A DNA stretch of 64,000 nt from Xestospongia bergquistia (lineage: Eukaryota; Porifera; Demospongiae; Haplosclerida; Petrosiidae): positions 6,696,001-6,760,000 of the forward strand of contig OZ014416.1 of assembly GCA_963965975.1 (NCBI GenBank). Direction: 5' to 3'. This document shows, in pieces, positions 1-12,521 of the stretch. The notes beneath the pieces are model-generated. The model had not been told where the DNA came from, did no database searches, and saw only the letters and a list, made by a program, of their open reading frames with translations. Position numbers and translations under genes: made by a program. Positions within the stretch are counted from its first letter, which is position 1. Each line of letters starts with the position of its first letter.

Positions 1-618
1 AGACTCGATGTATAGTCGAGATTTTCACAGTATTAAATCTATAGTATTAACCAACTCTTTAGGTCCTGTCTGACTTAAGTTAGCATAAAATTATTAATGC
101 TACAGTTTCTTATGAAAAACAAAACTATTTTAGCAATTTTAATGATTTTTAACTCACATAGCAATAAAGTTTTTATTGTATTATAATTATTTTTTCCATT
201 GCTCATATACAATATATGTTTAAATGTACATACTAATTATAGTTAAAGGCTATCCAACTATTAATATGTGATGTTTTGTGTTATAACTTTGAATAAGAAG
301 ATTTATATATAGCTTGTCACATTTGATGAGGTTCACAATAACACTGTAATGTATTAACGTGTTATTCTGACTTCATTAATCCTGATGTACAATTAGTCAT
401 TTTTGCTTCTTACATTAGTTTGCTTAATTACAACAATTTTAAAGACAATACTAATGCCTGTCTGAATTTTTACAATGCAAGTTATTGCTTTTTAATGCTA
501 TGTTACAGGTAATTATGAGTCAATGGAGTGTACATCCACTGATTATTATAGTCCTTTTCCTAAATTATGTGAGTTAATAGAGTCACTCTTGACATTTGCT
601 AATTTAATTTTCTTTTAG
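1..618. other. A/T-rich non-coding sequence
   Basis: I see no convincing exon here. The last bases before 619 form a polypyrimidine tract ending in AG, so at least the right end is probably intron leading into the Death-domain exon. Confidence 0.4.
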
Positions 619-1473
619 CTGTCAAACCTACAAGACGTGAAGTTTTAGTTCAATTAGTCTGTATTGATTCTTCATGGCGTGAAATTGGAGATGGCCTTGG
701 AGTGAATTTTAATAAACTTCGAAGTTTGGCTAAATCCACTGATAAAGATCAAACAAAACTTAGTGAAGTTATTCAGATATGGATAGACATGGATGGTAAA
801 GATGACGGTGCTCCTGTCACTTGGATCATAATTTTAAATCTTCTAAATGGACCACTTTTTGGAAACAAAGCCCTAGCTATGAAAATATACAAGTCATTGA
901 AAAAAGAAAGCAGTAATGAACAGATAGCTCAAGGTAAATATACATTGGATCTTTTGACCACTATTGGTAAGATGGTATTAAAATGTTTTAGTTTACTATA
1001 GATCTTCAACATATAGTTATGACTTAGCAATTACATTTAACCAAAAACTTCATCCGATAAATGCATACACTTCAAATATATACTGTACCTAGTAATTGGA
1101 TTATTAACAAAATAATATATTCTTTTGTACCAACGATTGTCTACAACACTTTGCCGAAGTGTTAGCAATTCTATTACTAAGGACAGTAACACCACTAATA
1201 GTTAGATCATGATGACTATAGTTAGTGGAAATATGATATACATTATTAATTCTATTGAGTTTGTGCATATTTGATTCCAATGTTGTGATTACTAGTATGT
1301 TTCTGATCCACACTCAAATTGACTAAACAATTTTATTCATGACATTAAAATTCTAAAGATTAATACTATAATTACTAAATGACTAGTTATTTTATGTTGT
1401 TCACTTACAACAGTTGCCCTTGAAGATGAAAATATTGATAAAACTATCATTGACAGTAATAAGACTCTTACTG
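619..1473 (+). CDS. Death-domain protein, two internal exons
   Basis: Exon 619-933 follows a TTTTAG acceptor and ends at a GTAAAT donor. It encodes about 104 residues that read as a Death domain: a tryptophan in SSWREIGDGLG near the start, then LRSLAK, a helix LSEVIQIWIDM, a region with TWIIILNLLNG (Trp in the position usual for helix 5), and ALAMKIYKSLKK. This order matches the six-helix Death fold used in apoptosis and innate-immune adaptors. The next exon, 1414-1473 (acceptor ACAG, donor GTAAGT), continues in compatible phase (split codon GTT) with an acidic stretch ALEDENIDKTIIDSN. First and last exons are not recognised, so the full protein and its partners are unknown. Death domains are characteristic of animals, which helps place the organism. 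Confidence 0.65.
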
Positions 1474-3500
1474 GTAAGTTAATGCTATTATATTTGGCTA
1501 AATGTGTAATATATATGTTAGAAAAAGTAAACTTTAAAGCAAAAATGCTACATTTTGTATAAAAACAGGGTTCAAATTTAGTATATACTTATGCTAATAT
1601 TTCTTTAATGTACAAATCAAGATATAAGTATATACTGGCTGAGTTTGAGTGTTTCAAGTATAAGGTTTCATAGTTAATGAGACCTATACATAGTGATATA
1701 TATGTATAACAGTTTATGCATGACGTGTTGAATTGGCTTTATTCTTCAAAATGTTCCACAGCACTTTATTGGTCAATAATCACTTCCTCTTCTTACAACA
1801 GTTGTGTAGTTAATAACTTAATGTTGATTTACCTTCTGTATGAATTATTTTTGATGGCACAGTACATGTATGTACTTTGTATGTTCACGTGTGGACACTC
1901 CTTTTATTACAAAGTTGATAACTACTATAAATTAGATTGATGAATAAGATAAATCTATTGCTTACTGAATAAATTTGACTTAAAGTATTCTTATTCGTTA
2001 GATAATGGTAACTATTTTTCAGTTACCTCATTTCTTTTGAAGTAACTCATTGGCTTTCTTATCACCAATATTGCTATCTGTATAGTTAGTTATCTTGCTA
2101 AATTGATTATAGTTCATAAATAATTGGAATAATTGAAGAGGTGTGATATAGTAACTATTGCAAACGTATACATGACCCTTATCCTACTAACCTTTTTTTA
2201 TAACAATAAGCTCAATTGGTACACATTTCAGAATTACATTAAGTATAGAGAATTCTCTTAATAGACAACGTTTGTATTTTATTATATTTTACAACTTTAT
2301 TGATTAAAGAATTAAAATTTACAATATCAACTATTTTATTATTATGCTGCGTGATGTAAACTTAATGTTGTCCCCAATAATCAAATCTATGACAATTATC
2401 TAATTAAAATTATCATGTTACAAGTCTTAGCAAACCTTTATATAAAATGGTAGTAATATTAATTTTAAAACTTTAAAGCATGTTAGCTAAACTAAGAAAA
2501 TAAATAAAATAAAGGTATGGGAAATCCAGCAATTTACATAATTAAGTCAGCAGTTAAAGGGAAATGAACACCAATTTGTTAAGGAAATCATGTTTACATA
2601 ACTACAAAATATTTATCATCCAGGATACATCAGTATAGCCATGCCTATTCCGCTAAAGCCTTTCACCTTATTTTAAAAGGATATCTTACTGTCATCAAAG
2701 TTTATTTTATAACCTGATAATATAATATTATTCTTTTTGATATAGTTAACAATTATTATTATTATGGTGGTTGGTGTGTAGTGTCAGTAATTGTAGCTTT
2801 TTTTGCTATTATAATATGGTAAGTTAAAAAGATGATTGTTACTTTGCTTCATATAAAGTAATACTTTGTGTGTGTGTAATAGTAATGTACATGACTCCTG
2901 TAAATAACTGTTGCATTCCTTTCATATACAGTAGATATTATTTGTATAAACTGCAGTTTCATGCCTTAGTCATCAACATAATGACTCAATTAATCTATTA
3001 TCATTTTTGTAGGTATATTACCTCATGAGTAATCCACTTTGAAATTGTAGCTATCAAACTTCTCTGTTGTGCACACAATGCAACACTATTAACAATCTTA
3101 ATGATGTTCTTTGTATCAAGTCCTCATTTTTCCATTCTATTATATAGAGTTGTTGCTATCTAGTTAATACTTTAATTAGAAGATTACATAGGTATCTGTA
3201 TTATTCTCTGCGTTCTTTTTGCTTATATAATATTAAGAATCATTTAAAGTTCTCAAGTATGTGTTATTTAAATATAATACAACATATAGTCAATAGGAAC
3301 AATTTAAAATTGAACATTTTAAAATCACCAATTACTTTCATATCCTACAATAATTAGTAATTTTCTACAATACATTACTAATAAATAGCAGTGACTAGTT
3401 ATCTAATGTAGTGTCTTTATTGATGAGTAGATTGATCAATAAGACATTTAAAGAGTTAAACTAGTTGTTCAAGTTTATCTTGTACATCCTACAATGGTGA
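1474..3500. other. A/T-rich intergenic or intronic stretch, nothing recognised
   Basis: Short chance reading frames only. I find no domain, RNA gene or repeat that I can name in these 2 kb. Confidence 0.4.
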
Positions 3501-3529
3501 CATATAACTAGAATATATAAAATTGTACT

Positions 3530-4262
3530 AACTTGACTAGCTAAGTATTGTATTGTTTGTAGTATTAGTTCCATTATTATCTGGTCATCAATGTGTCTAG
3601 GAGACATATCCACCCTCTTTAGTCTCAGGAAAGAAAGGAATGACATCATGATATTAACATAAGAGAGCAAATGTATCAGCAATTATTTCTGACTCGCTAA
3701 TCTATGGAAATAAGAGATCATGTAATATATAAACTAACAATGTTATATTATCAAACATCCTACATGAACATAACTGAACACAGATTATATAGACAAAAAT
3801 TTCTAACTAAATAAGAAGGAGCTATTGCCCAACGCATGACCATATTTGGAAGGTCATCTAAGCCATCTACAAAAACTGTTTTCATTACTTCCTCTTCATT
3901 GAGACTATATGTTAACATTACTTAGTTATACAACTCACAGCTTGAGTTAACATCTCCACCTTTCTTTAACGTACTGGAACTGTTTCTTAATATTAAATCC
4001 ATTGCCATATTCTCCTCCTTCAAGTGTCTTGTCTGGATATATACCAGTACCCATAGACATAGCTAATAGAAAATGTTACTCTGGTATTCCCATAGACTGG
4101 TCATACAAGTTGATCTCTTTCATAGCAAACTCACATGAATTATTAGCCATAGCACCTCCATCAACATACTTGCCTTGATAGGGCTAAAATACATTGGAGC
4201 AGCCCTAGTTGCTCTAGCTGTGCATGCCTTCCAGGCAGGAACTATGCGAAAGGTAAGGATAA
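3530..4262 (-). pseudogene. Patatin-like phospholipase (iPLA2 type) pseudogene
   Basis: Read on the minus strand from 4262 downwards, the sequence gives PAWKACTARATRAAP followed by MYF, the family's W-A-RATSAAP-YF block. After a one-base frame change comes YVDGGAMANN, containing the catalytic Asp of the Ser-Asp dyad (DGG), then AMKEI. An in-frame stop follows IPE, and then comes the AMSMGTGIYPD block typical of patatins. Further down are LNEEEVMKTVFVDGLDDL and, near 3640-3540, RLKRVDMSPRHIDDQ followed by LILQTIQYL, which resembles the end of iPLA2 domains. The GXSXG nucleophile block was not found upstream. The enzyme would hydrolyse phospholipid acyl chains, but a frameshift plus a stop codon make this copy non-functional as it stands, unless they are sequence errors. 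Confidence 0.6.
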
Positions 4263-4633
4263 ATATATATCTATTTTAGCTCCATATTAAAACTTACTGT
4301 CTGTTAGTTCTGATTTATCTGTCATAAAGTTAATAAAGAATTGAACTTTAATTGGAAGCTGTTCTTTGATAACAATACATATCATTATTCTAACAAACAA
4401 ATGTTCATAAGTACATATTATATTAATTATACTTTGGTTTATGTATACTGTTAAATGGAGTATCTCCAATTTCTCTTCATGTCAAGATTACATGTTTTAT
4501 AGCATCTACATTGATGTATTAGTAGACTTAGCTACAAATTTCATTGGTAGAAAGTGAGGATGTCGCTTCAAAGCTTCTAACATTTCCAAGCTTTCTTTAT
4601 ATCAAGCCCGACAAAGTATAGGGTCTTGGACTA

Positions 4634-5010
4634 GTGGAAGAGTACAAAGAAAATGGATCTATCAAGCAATTTATACAAAAGAATAAAACCATTTCTTTTG
4701 TGCCATCTAATTTTGTTTGTGTTCGTTGGGATGGATTAAAAACTGAAATACCAGATGATGATAAGATGAAGAGCTACTCAGAGTATTTTGACCAAACATG
4801 GATACATGGTCAGTTTAAAACACATATGTGGAACTACTTTGCTCATAGTGGCCCAAGAACCAACAATCGTTTAGAAGGATGGCACATTTAGAAGGATGAA
4901 CAGTGATAAAGGCACATCCTAACTTCTTTGAAGTGCTTGAACTCTTTCAAAAAGAACAAGCAGCTACTGAAGTCACTATTTACAGCTACAGGTAGAAGGA
5001 TTACACAAAA
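4634..5010 (+). pseudogene. MULE-type transposase C-terminal remnant
   Basis: The open stretch 4634-4891 contains FVCVRWDGLK, a DQTWIHGQF segment, WNYFAHSGPRTNNRLEGWH, then a stop. The motif TNN-EGWH is the signature following the catalytic domain in MULE/Mutator-derived transposases. After a frame change, HPNFFEVLELFQKEQAA continues the usual downstream helix (about 4914-4970). Only the C-terminal part is present and it is broken by a stop and a frameshift, so this is a dead fragment of a DNA transposon. No terminal inverted repeats were recognised. It abuts the patatin pseudogene, on the opposite strand. Confidence 0.55.
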
Positions 5011-5788
5011 CTAAAAGACGAAAGGTAATCCAATCTCATTTAACTCAAGTCCAGAATGGATTTGGTAGACAAAATACAATGTCTACCATGTTCCAAAATG
5101 AAGATTAATAAGTGTTTAATTAATACAACTATTAAGTTTATATTGTTCATCTTAGAAAGAAAAGTGCTCCTGTCACTGAGTCCCCTTTCATATTGCATCA
5201 TTAGTAATAACGCAAAACATCTCTAGAATTACCTAGATTTGCATCCTCTGTATCTGTCCAATCATCATCTTCAGAGAGAAGTAAATTTAAAGGATTACTT
5301 GGTGCAATTAGACATGTAAGTTCACATCTATAACAATTTTAATTGTATCTCTCTATAAAGGTATTTAAAAACATATCAGATAATCTCTGTATATATCAGT
5401 ATATTCTACTGTTATTATAAATGGATATTGACACAATATCATTTTATTAGAAAGTAATGTAATTTATTAGCATTCTTTGTTCGTTTAGAGTCCTATAACA
5501 TTTGGGAGGAAGAATAAAACTCCACACTCTCTACTACTGATATGACACTAGTTATGTTAGAGCTAGAACAAAAATGCTATACATAATATTTTACAGTAAC
5601 CTATAAATCAATACTATATTATAGTATTTCTAGTAATACTAGTTGAGTAGTTGGAATGGGAATAATATTTGTGTCTCATCCATTAAAGCAGATCATAAAA
5701 TATTATGATAATAAATGCCAAACTGCAAGTTTTGTTTATGATAGCAATTGCTTATATTCATTGCAAATATATTTTTATTATTGTTCAG
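5011..5788. other. A/T-rich non-coding sequence
   Basis: No recognisable product. It lies between the transposase remnant and the first candidate exon of the following gene. Confidence 0.35.
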
Positions 5789-5877
5789 GTTTTTTTTTCT
5801 GAAGATCCTATCAAACTGGAGTCAGTCAGTGAAAAAGGTCATCATATATTATGTGTATCTAATGCTATCACATCAAG
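5789..5877 (+). CDS. Candidate upstream exon of unknown product
   Basis: Bounded by a TTGTTCAG acceptor and a GTATAA donor, with an uninterrupted frame containing EDPIKLESVSEKGHHI and NAITSR. It lies about 430 bases before the first exon I can place in the IP3R-like gene and on the same strand, so it may be a 5' exon of it. I cannot assign a domain. Roughly 5899-6290 is also open over 130 codons, but its composition gives no sign of a real protein. Confidence 0.3.
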
Positions 5878-6302
5878 GTATAATGGACATATAATATAGT
5901 GTCCTTATATTGTATTGAACTGTCTTCATTCTTCCATCAATTTATGTATTTATCCATTCATCCAGCTACCATTAATTTATTTATTATTAACATCTCTCTG
6001 TTACAGTTATTGGATATGAGTACATGTACACTCACATTATGTACATATACTCATATATTAATACAAGTACACAGATGTATATCCAATATATCTACATGTA
6101 TTAATGAAGTCTTGTACTGTTTTAGATATGAATTAAAAATGTCTGTCACTGACTCTGTCTTTGTTATTTATTCACAAACCAAAATTCATTCTCATATCCC
6201 TCACAAAGCACTAAGAGTAAGAAAGTACTTCATTTTGATTGGTCATGCAATGTCATGTGACTATTACATCATTAGGGGTGCAATGTGATCAGTTTGTTTA
6301 AT

Positions 6303-9300
6303 ATGAAATGTGAGGCATGCATTACAGAAGATGGTTCAATAGCAACTGACATCTTACCTGAGTCAATCAAAGAAGATGTGATATCAGAAGGTAAGGATCA
6401 AGTACAAAAATACAGTTAACTGAATTGGATTACTCTTAGTGGGTGCAATGAAAAAGGAGAGTGTTTGTGGCACTCAAGAAGCTCCACCTATTTTTGGAGA
6501 TTGCTTCTTGCAGCTAGAGAATATTAACAGGCCTCTTAATAGTAAGTGATGTTATTATTATCATGACAACAAATAGACATCATAGTAAAAGCAATGATTA
6601 TAAGATCTTGTTTTGATTATTGTTAGATAATATTTTTATGTCATAATAACTAAAACTTAATCCTACAGTTGATCAGTTTGAATATGGTGACAAGTCTCAA
6701 TGTTTTATTAAACACTTACCATCTCATCAGTATTTAACTGTTGTACAAAATGGACACCACACTGAGGTAGTGTTCTTTAAATGAGTAGCAGGAACAACAT
6801 TTAATGTAATTGTTTTGTAGTTAGTCTTAAAGAAAATAGCTGCTGGACAACCAAAGGATCCTGAAGCCACATTTAGTCTTTTTTCAGTTCAAGGGTTGAG
6901 TTGTTAGACTGATGGTAATATCAAACTCTCTCTCTCTCTCATTAGCAAACAGGAGTGATTACTAAAGGTAGTCATGTTGAGATTCACCACAAACATTCAG
7001 GCAAGAACTTAGTAGTTCAAAGTAAGTTTATCAGATAATAATAATAGCATATAGTGAACATATATTGTTTATAGACAAGTCTTGTTTACAGAGAACATAC
7101 TATATTGTCAATGATGTAGAAACTCCAACAAAAAGCAAATAGTTGAAAGTATGCTTTTATCATTCATGTTCAAAAATTTATTAGTGTAGTGTATGAACTC
7201 TTTTTCTTTTATGTATACTTTTTTCATCATTGTTTTGTCTTCTTATAACTTGGACTAGAGGATAGTACTACAACACGTCAACATCACTTTTATCTTGAAG
7301 AGGTACACATTGAATGGTCCAAGTAATTGGTTATGATATATTTTACTTGAACTTGTATTACAATATTTGCTTGTTATGTTTTTATTCTATTAGGTAAATG
7401 CTGACTTGATTCATGAGTATTATTATGTGTCAAGTGTAGCAGCTATATTGAAGGAATATATGAAAGAAGTAAGAATTAATTGATAAATACATGGATGGAT
7501 GTACATAACACCTAGCTTGATTACTTGTTGATGTTTATCTTATAGTTCACAACTGATACTAAACTTGTACCATTTCCACTTATTTTGAAGTTTTGTCAGT
7601 TAAGTGACTGGATTAGTGATAAATGTTATCAGAAGAGTCGAGCTAATATGCTCAGAGTAACACAAGTAATATAGATACGTAATATTTAGCTACATCTTGA
7701 CTATCTCTTGCAGGGAGTAGACTTACTTGTTGGATTCCTCTCTTTAATTAATGATATTGAAAACAAAGAGTATGTTTTATGTACACGATGTTGTTTTAAT
7801 AATTGTCATTGTGTCTTTAGATTATTGGAGTTGCCTAAAAAATATCAGTGGTATTACAACGATATGTTGAGTCTTCTAATAAAAAGTCACTTCTTTATTT
7901 AGTGGAGAAAAGGTTTACGAATGTCTTGTTTAGCAAGGTGAGGAATTAATGGATAATTTGGATTACATACAAATGAAAGCATGAATGCCTGATTAAAGGA
8001 ATGGACAAAGAAATATCAGACAGACAAATGGAGAGATGTGAACCAAATGAATATATAGAGAGAGGTTGTAGATAATCAAATAAAATTCATGTTATTTGAC
8101 AGATTGGTCACTGTATTGATATAGAAAAGGTCTTGAGTACTTTAGTGAGAGATGAAAGGTGAGCCACTTACCTTAAAAGTCTGCATTTCATAGTATATCT
8201 GTCAGCTCTATAATGGAAAACCTTGTACAAAGACTTACTGATAGTTCTGAATATACTAACCACATTAAAAATAACCTGGTAAGACACATAGTAATATATT
8301 TTAATATTTGTTCTTTCCTTCTCTCTCCTAGGATGCATCAACCCTTGACTTTTTAAGCACACTTGTTTTACTTCTAGGAAGCCAGTTAGAATTTTACATA
8401 GTAAGTATCTACAACTCTTTTGTAGTTGATTTCATATTGAAAATGCCAAGGTTGTAGATAATCAAATAAAATTCAACTTATTTACAAAAATGATATTTGA
8501 CACTCATGTATTGTCTACTTTCTTTTCTAGATATTATTCTGAAAAAAATCATATCATCTGAAGAAGTCAGTTGAAGTTATTTGACTTCTCTTTTTTGAAT
8601 CTCCTTCTTTATAGATTTTCTTTTTTAGAGCAGAAATAGATTGAAGTAGACAACTTTGTTTCTCTTTCCCAGAAAAATTAAAAGGACCAATTCATAATGT
8701 ATGTTCTAAAGTAAGTCATGTGGAAATTAATATACACTTTTGCATGCATCTATTCTGTACATCCATATCATTGCCATGCATCCATTCATCAGTTGTCATG
8801 TATTCATATTGTATATTTACATTTGCCCATATTATATGTCCATTTGTAATGATTATACATCCATTCATTTGTTTTATGAATCCATTTACCCATATTATGT
8901 ATTAGTCTCCTCATATTATGTGTCCATTCACTGATATTATGTGTCCATTTATATTTATTATATTGCAGGAAACTGCAAAACAAACAAAACAAAACAAACG
9001 ACAAACAAAACAAACAGAATTTACTTGTTAAATGAAACAAACAAGTAAATACTGTCATTCTGTTTATAATTGTGCATGAATTGAATTTTTTATAGGCCCA
9101 AATTAAAATTTTTGCTAACTTTGTTAATTTTGATGTTAAGATTCCTGTGTCATCAGTGGGTCGTGTTTTAACTGAAGAAAGTTTAAAATTAGTCTATTTA
9201 TTAATGGTTTATCCTCTCTCCATAAGTTTACTTCTTTTTTGATAGCTTTTTTATAAAGAGTTTGATGTTAGTTGTCACTCTTCTTTATTTCAGACTGTCT

Positions 9301-11167
9301 CTAACAATGAAATATTGTGTCATAATATTTCTGAGACATACATCAGACAAGTATTTACATTGACCAGTACAGGCTCTACTTCAGAATATTATGAATTCTT
9401 CACTACACTTGAAACTGTGATGAAGGTAGTAATACATTATATCATTATTAATCATTAGTACATCATTATTACATCATAACCTCACAAGTCATCTCGCCAT
9501 GTATCCATAATACTAAAGAACTGCCAGGAATTAATTGCACAGTTGTTTGCTGAAGGCAGACATGAATATTTTGGTCAAATTATGTTGTCTGACAGTCATC
9601 AACAACAATTGAAGTTATTAATAGATGTAAGTAGTAGTACACATGTACTGTTTGTATGTCTATGATCTGTCTATATGTTTTTTACTGCGTGTGTCTTTGT
9701 CTGTCTGTGTACATCTTTTTGTCTGTCTATGTCTCTTTGTCTATCTGTACATACCTTTTGCCTGTCTTTATATCTCATTGTCTGTGTTCATATGTTTTTG
9801 ATCATGTTTCTTTGTCAGTCTACATGTCTATTGTCTGTCTGTGGACTGTTTGTCTTGTCTGTCAAGTTATTATATCTGTCTGTTCATACATTTTTGAATA
9901 AACACTTCATTTAGTTTGAGTCATGTTTTAATATTAGGCTAATGATGATGATCATCTGTTGCAGTTACTTGCTCTCACAGATTTGTTGTCTACATCATCT
10001 GAAGGACAATGTAAGATATGCTGTAAATGTCTGTCAAACTATCTACACTGTTGATGAACTAGTGAGGTATGTATTAATATCCTCTTTATTTAGTCAAAAA
10101 TTCATGTATTCATCCCACCTATTTATTCATTCATTTATTTTTCTTTCTATTTATTCAATAGAATTATTAGCAGTAAAGAGATTCCAATTGAGAGAAAAAA
10201 GCCATTTGCTTGTCTTCTTAACTGGTCTTATCTCAATACAGAGAGAGACTCACTTATATCTATTGTTGTCTTATCAAAAAATGAGTAAGAAAAAGATCAT
10301 TTAAACATATTTTGAACAAGCTATATTTAGATCATTTTGGAGTCATTTGGAACAATGTTCTATTTTGATGGCTTCTTTGCATGAGGGTTTATCTCATGGT
10401 CATATTGTTATAGAGGATGTAAAACTTAAACTGAGAGTTTTATTCTCACAGCATCTAAGTCTTACTATAAGTATGACTATTGCACAATAACCTCACTCTC
10501 TCTCTCTTTCTTTCTTCTCATTTAGTAAGTTTTGGGAAGAAATAACAAGAGATTTAGATACAATGTTGAAGATTCCATCCCTATTGCTATATTTAGTTGG
10601 TCTTGTACCATTAGTTACATCATTCTGTATTAAATTGTTTGCTCACAATATCTCTACACTAACTAGTAAAGTGTATTCCCATTTACTAACACCTAAAGTA
10701 CTGGCTGTCTTAAAATCCGTTGGAGATGTAGTAATTGTGAGTGTGACAAATGAAGTCTAAAACCATGTCACTATAACAATGTAGAATTTGATAAAAAAGC
10801 ATACAAGTGTGCTATTGACAACAAGGAACAAACTTATCATTAGACTTTCTGCTTTCATAGCTTATAATTGTACTTTATAATACCTTCTGAAGATGATGTT
10901 GCTATAAAAGAGGTACTGAATGGAGTGAAAGTTAGGGAAGGAGGGAGCAGATTACAACTAAACAAAGCATGTCCATTTAAAATTGTGTCTAATTAGGCCA
11001 TCTGTCATTTCTCACTTCAACTGTAGGCAAGAATGTTAGGTAAAAAATCATTCACTAGTCCTGCTGTGAAGGAGTATGAAGAAAAATCAAAACAGGAAAG
11101 ATTGATGAATTTGAAACATTTGTTTGCAATTACAAGACTACATACGAAGGAAAAACATCAACATTAA
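6303..11167 (+). CDS. Diverged inositol-trisphosphate-receptor-like gene (N-terminal, MIR and RIH-type regions)
   Basis: A chain of short GT-AG exons is colinear with IP3 receptors. 6303-6390 (possible start ATG 6303) and 6440-6541 give GDCFLQLENINR, matching the suppressor-domain block FRDCLFK-MNR. 6669-6766 (YGDKSQCFIKHLPSHQYLTV), 6821-about 6894 (KKIAAGQP) and 6946-7021 (SHVEIHHKHSGKNLVV) resemble MIR-type beta-trefoil repeats. 7394-7468, 7546-7665, 7714-7769, 7821 onward, 8103-8158, 8194-8278 and 8332-8400 follow the first RIH region. 9096-9206, 9294-9425 (ILCHNISETYIRQ, then SEYYEFF), 9489-9626 (ILKNCQELIAQL), 9938 onward (ALTDLLSTSSEG), 10162-10284, 10331-about 10470 (SFWSHLEQC) and 10526-10736 follow the RIH-associated region in order. 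11027-11167 ends at a stop. Phases fit at most junctions. IP3 receptors are ER calcium-release channels; here the pore region is not visible and the homology is remote, so channel function is not supported. Confidence 0.6.
8720..9060. repeat. Intronic simple-sequence tracts
   Basis: Irregular repeats of TCCATTCAT and CATATTATGTGTCC run from about 8745 to 8955, followed by an AAACAAAC-rich tract at about 8970-9045. Both lie in an intron of the IP3R-like gene. Similar CCATCCATTCAT tracts recur at about 11580-11690 and 11960-12050, a GTCTGTCTGT tract at about 9655-9890, and a GATAGATGGATG tract at about 12400-12470. Confidence 0.6.
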
Positions 11168-12521
11168 GAAAGGACATCAGTGAATAAATGAGTGATTTTT
11201 GTAGATGAAAGAAGAGAGGGAGAGGGAAAGAGAGAAGAGAGATAGAGAGACGAGGTGGGAGGGATAGAGTCTAAAATGCAATAAGAGAAAGAAAAGTAGT
11301 AGTAGTAGATGTTTTTGGACAATAGTTAAACAAGTCATTGTAATTTCAATATTTTCTACTTATTTATAATGTAGTTTATAATAACAAAAATTACCATCTT
11401 GTACTAGTTTCAATGCACTAGTTAAATTGTTTACAGATGATGTAGTTCACACTGCTGATGAGTTAATATTAATGTTTTTCATGAAGTACATTACTATGAT
11501 AATTCTATAGGTAACTTACTTGTAATTTAGCAAAAATTAATAGTCTACTGGAATTACTTGAGTATATTTATCCACTCATATGTCCTATTGTTTGTCAATT
11601 CATTTACCCACTCACTTAGTCCATCAAACTAGTATCCATTCATTTGTCTGTCCATGTCTTTCTGTTTCCATCCATTCTGCAGCATTCTTTATCAGCAATC
11701 ACATCAACCTTTCACTTTTAAAGAGAGTGCTAATCTTGACAATGTCTTACTGACTACACAACACATTTTATCTGGTGTAGTTACAACATAATAATCCAGC
11801 AATGTTTGAAGAGTAAGTATTGTTAACTGCCACATATGATTAAACAACTATATTCTATTCAGACAGTATAAAAACAAAGTTAAACATCTCCAAGAAGCAC
11901 TAGTTCAAAAAAATCACATGAGAAGGTGGATATGTCACCATTGACAGTTTTTATCATCCATTGTTTCATTCTTCCATCTCTTTATCAGTCCATCCATCAA
12001 TATTTCCAATAATCCATCAATCTATCTATTCATCCATCCATTTATTACTTATTAATATTCATCAGAAAATATAATAATCATTGATGTTATTAATAGTATC
12101 CTGTTCATATACATATCACTTTCTATCATTATATCTTTTACAGGTCTGGTACATCCTAAAGATGTAATAGCTGTCCAAGTTTTAATTTCCTTTGAGTTCT
12201 ACTTTATTTTGGATATGATTTTGTTAAGAATGAAATTGGTAAAGACATTTAGAGAAATTTATTTTTATGAATTTTCTCATAAGTCAATTGACAAAACATT
12301 GCAACACAAAATTCTTTACAAGAACTAATGAACCATTAGAGAGTGTTATATCAAGTATTGGACAATCTTTATTAAGGTATGGATAAAATGTCTAGATAGA
12401 TATATGGACTGATAGATAGATGGATGAATAGATAGATGAATGGATGGACAAATGGATAGATAGATGGAGACAGTTGGACAAACAGATATACTATGTATCA
12501 AATCTTTATTGAAATTTCCAG
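11168..12521 (+). other. Possible further exons of the IP3R-like gene, unassigned
   Basis: Several short open pieces are present, for example about 11690-11790 (ESANLDNVLLTTQH) and about 12300-12376 (FTRTNEPLESVISSIGQSLL), between AG and GT-like signals. They are on the same strand but I cannot align them with a known domain. A purine-rich AGAGAGG tract lies at about 11205-11255. Confidence 0.3.

Noticed and set aside
6920-6945. (TC)n tract as a regulatory element
   Set aside because: It is best explained as the polypyrimidine tract before the acceptor of the exon at 6946.
8720-9914. Open frames of 60-84 codons rich in Ile, Tyr, Phe, Cys and Leu
   Set aside because: They are translations of intronic simple-sequence tracts (CATCCATT, GTCTGTCT, AAACAAAC) with no domain.
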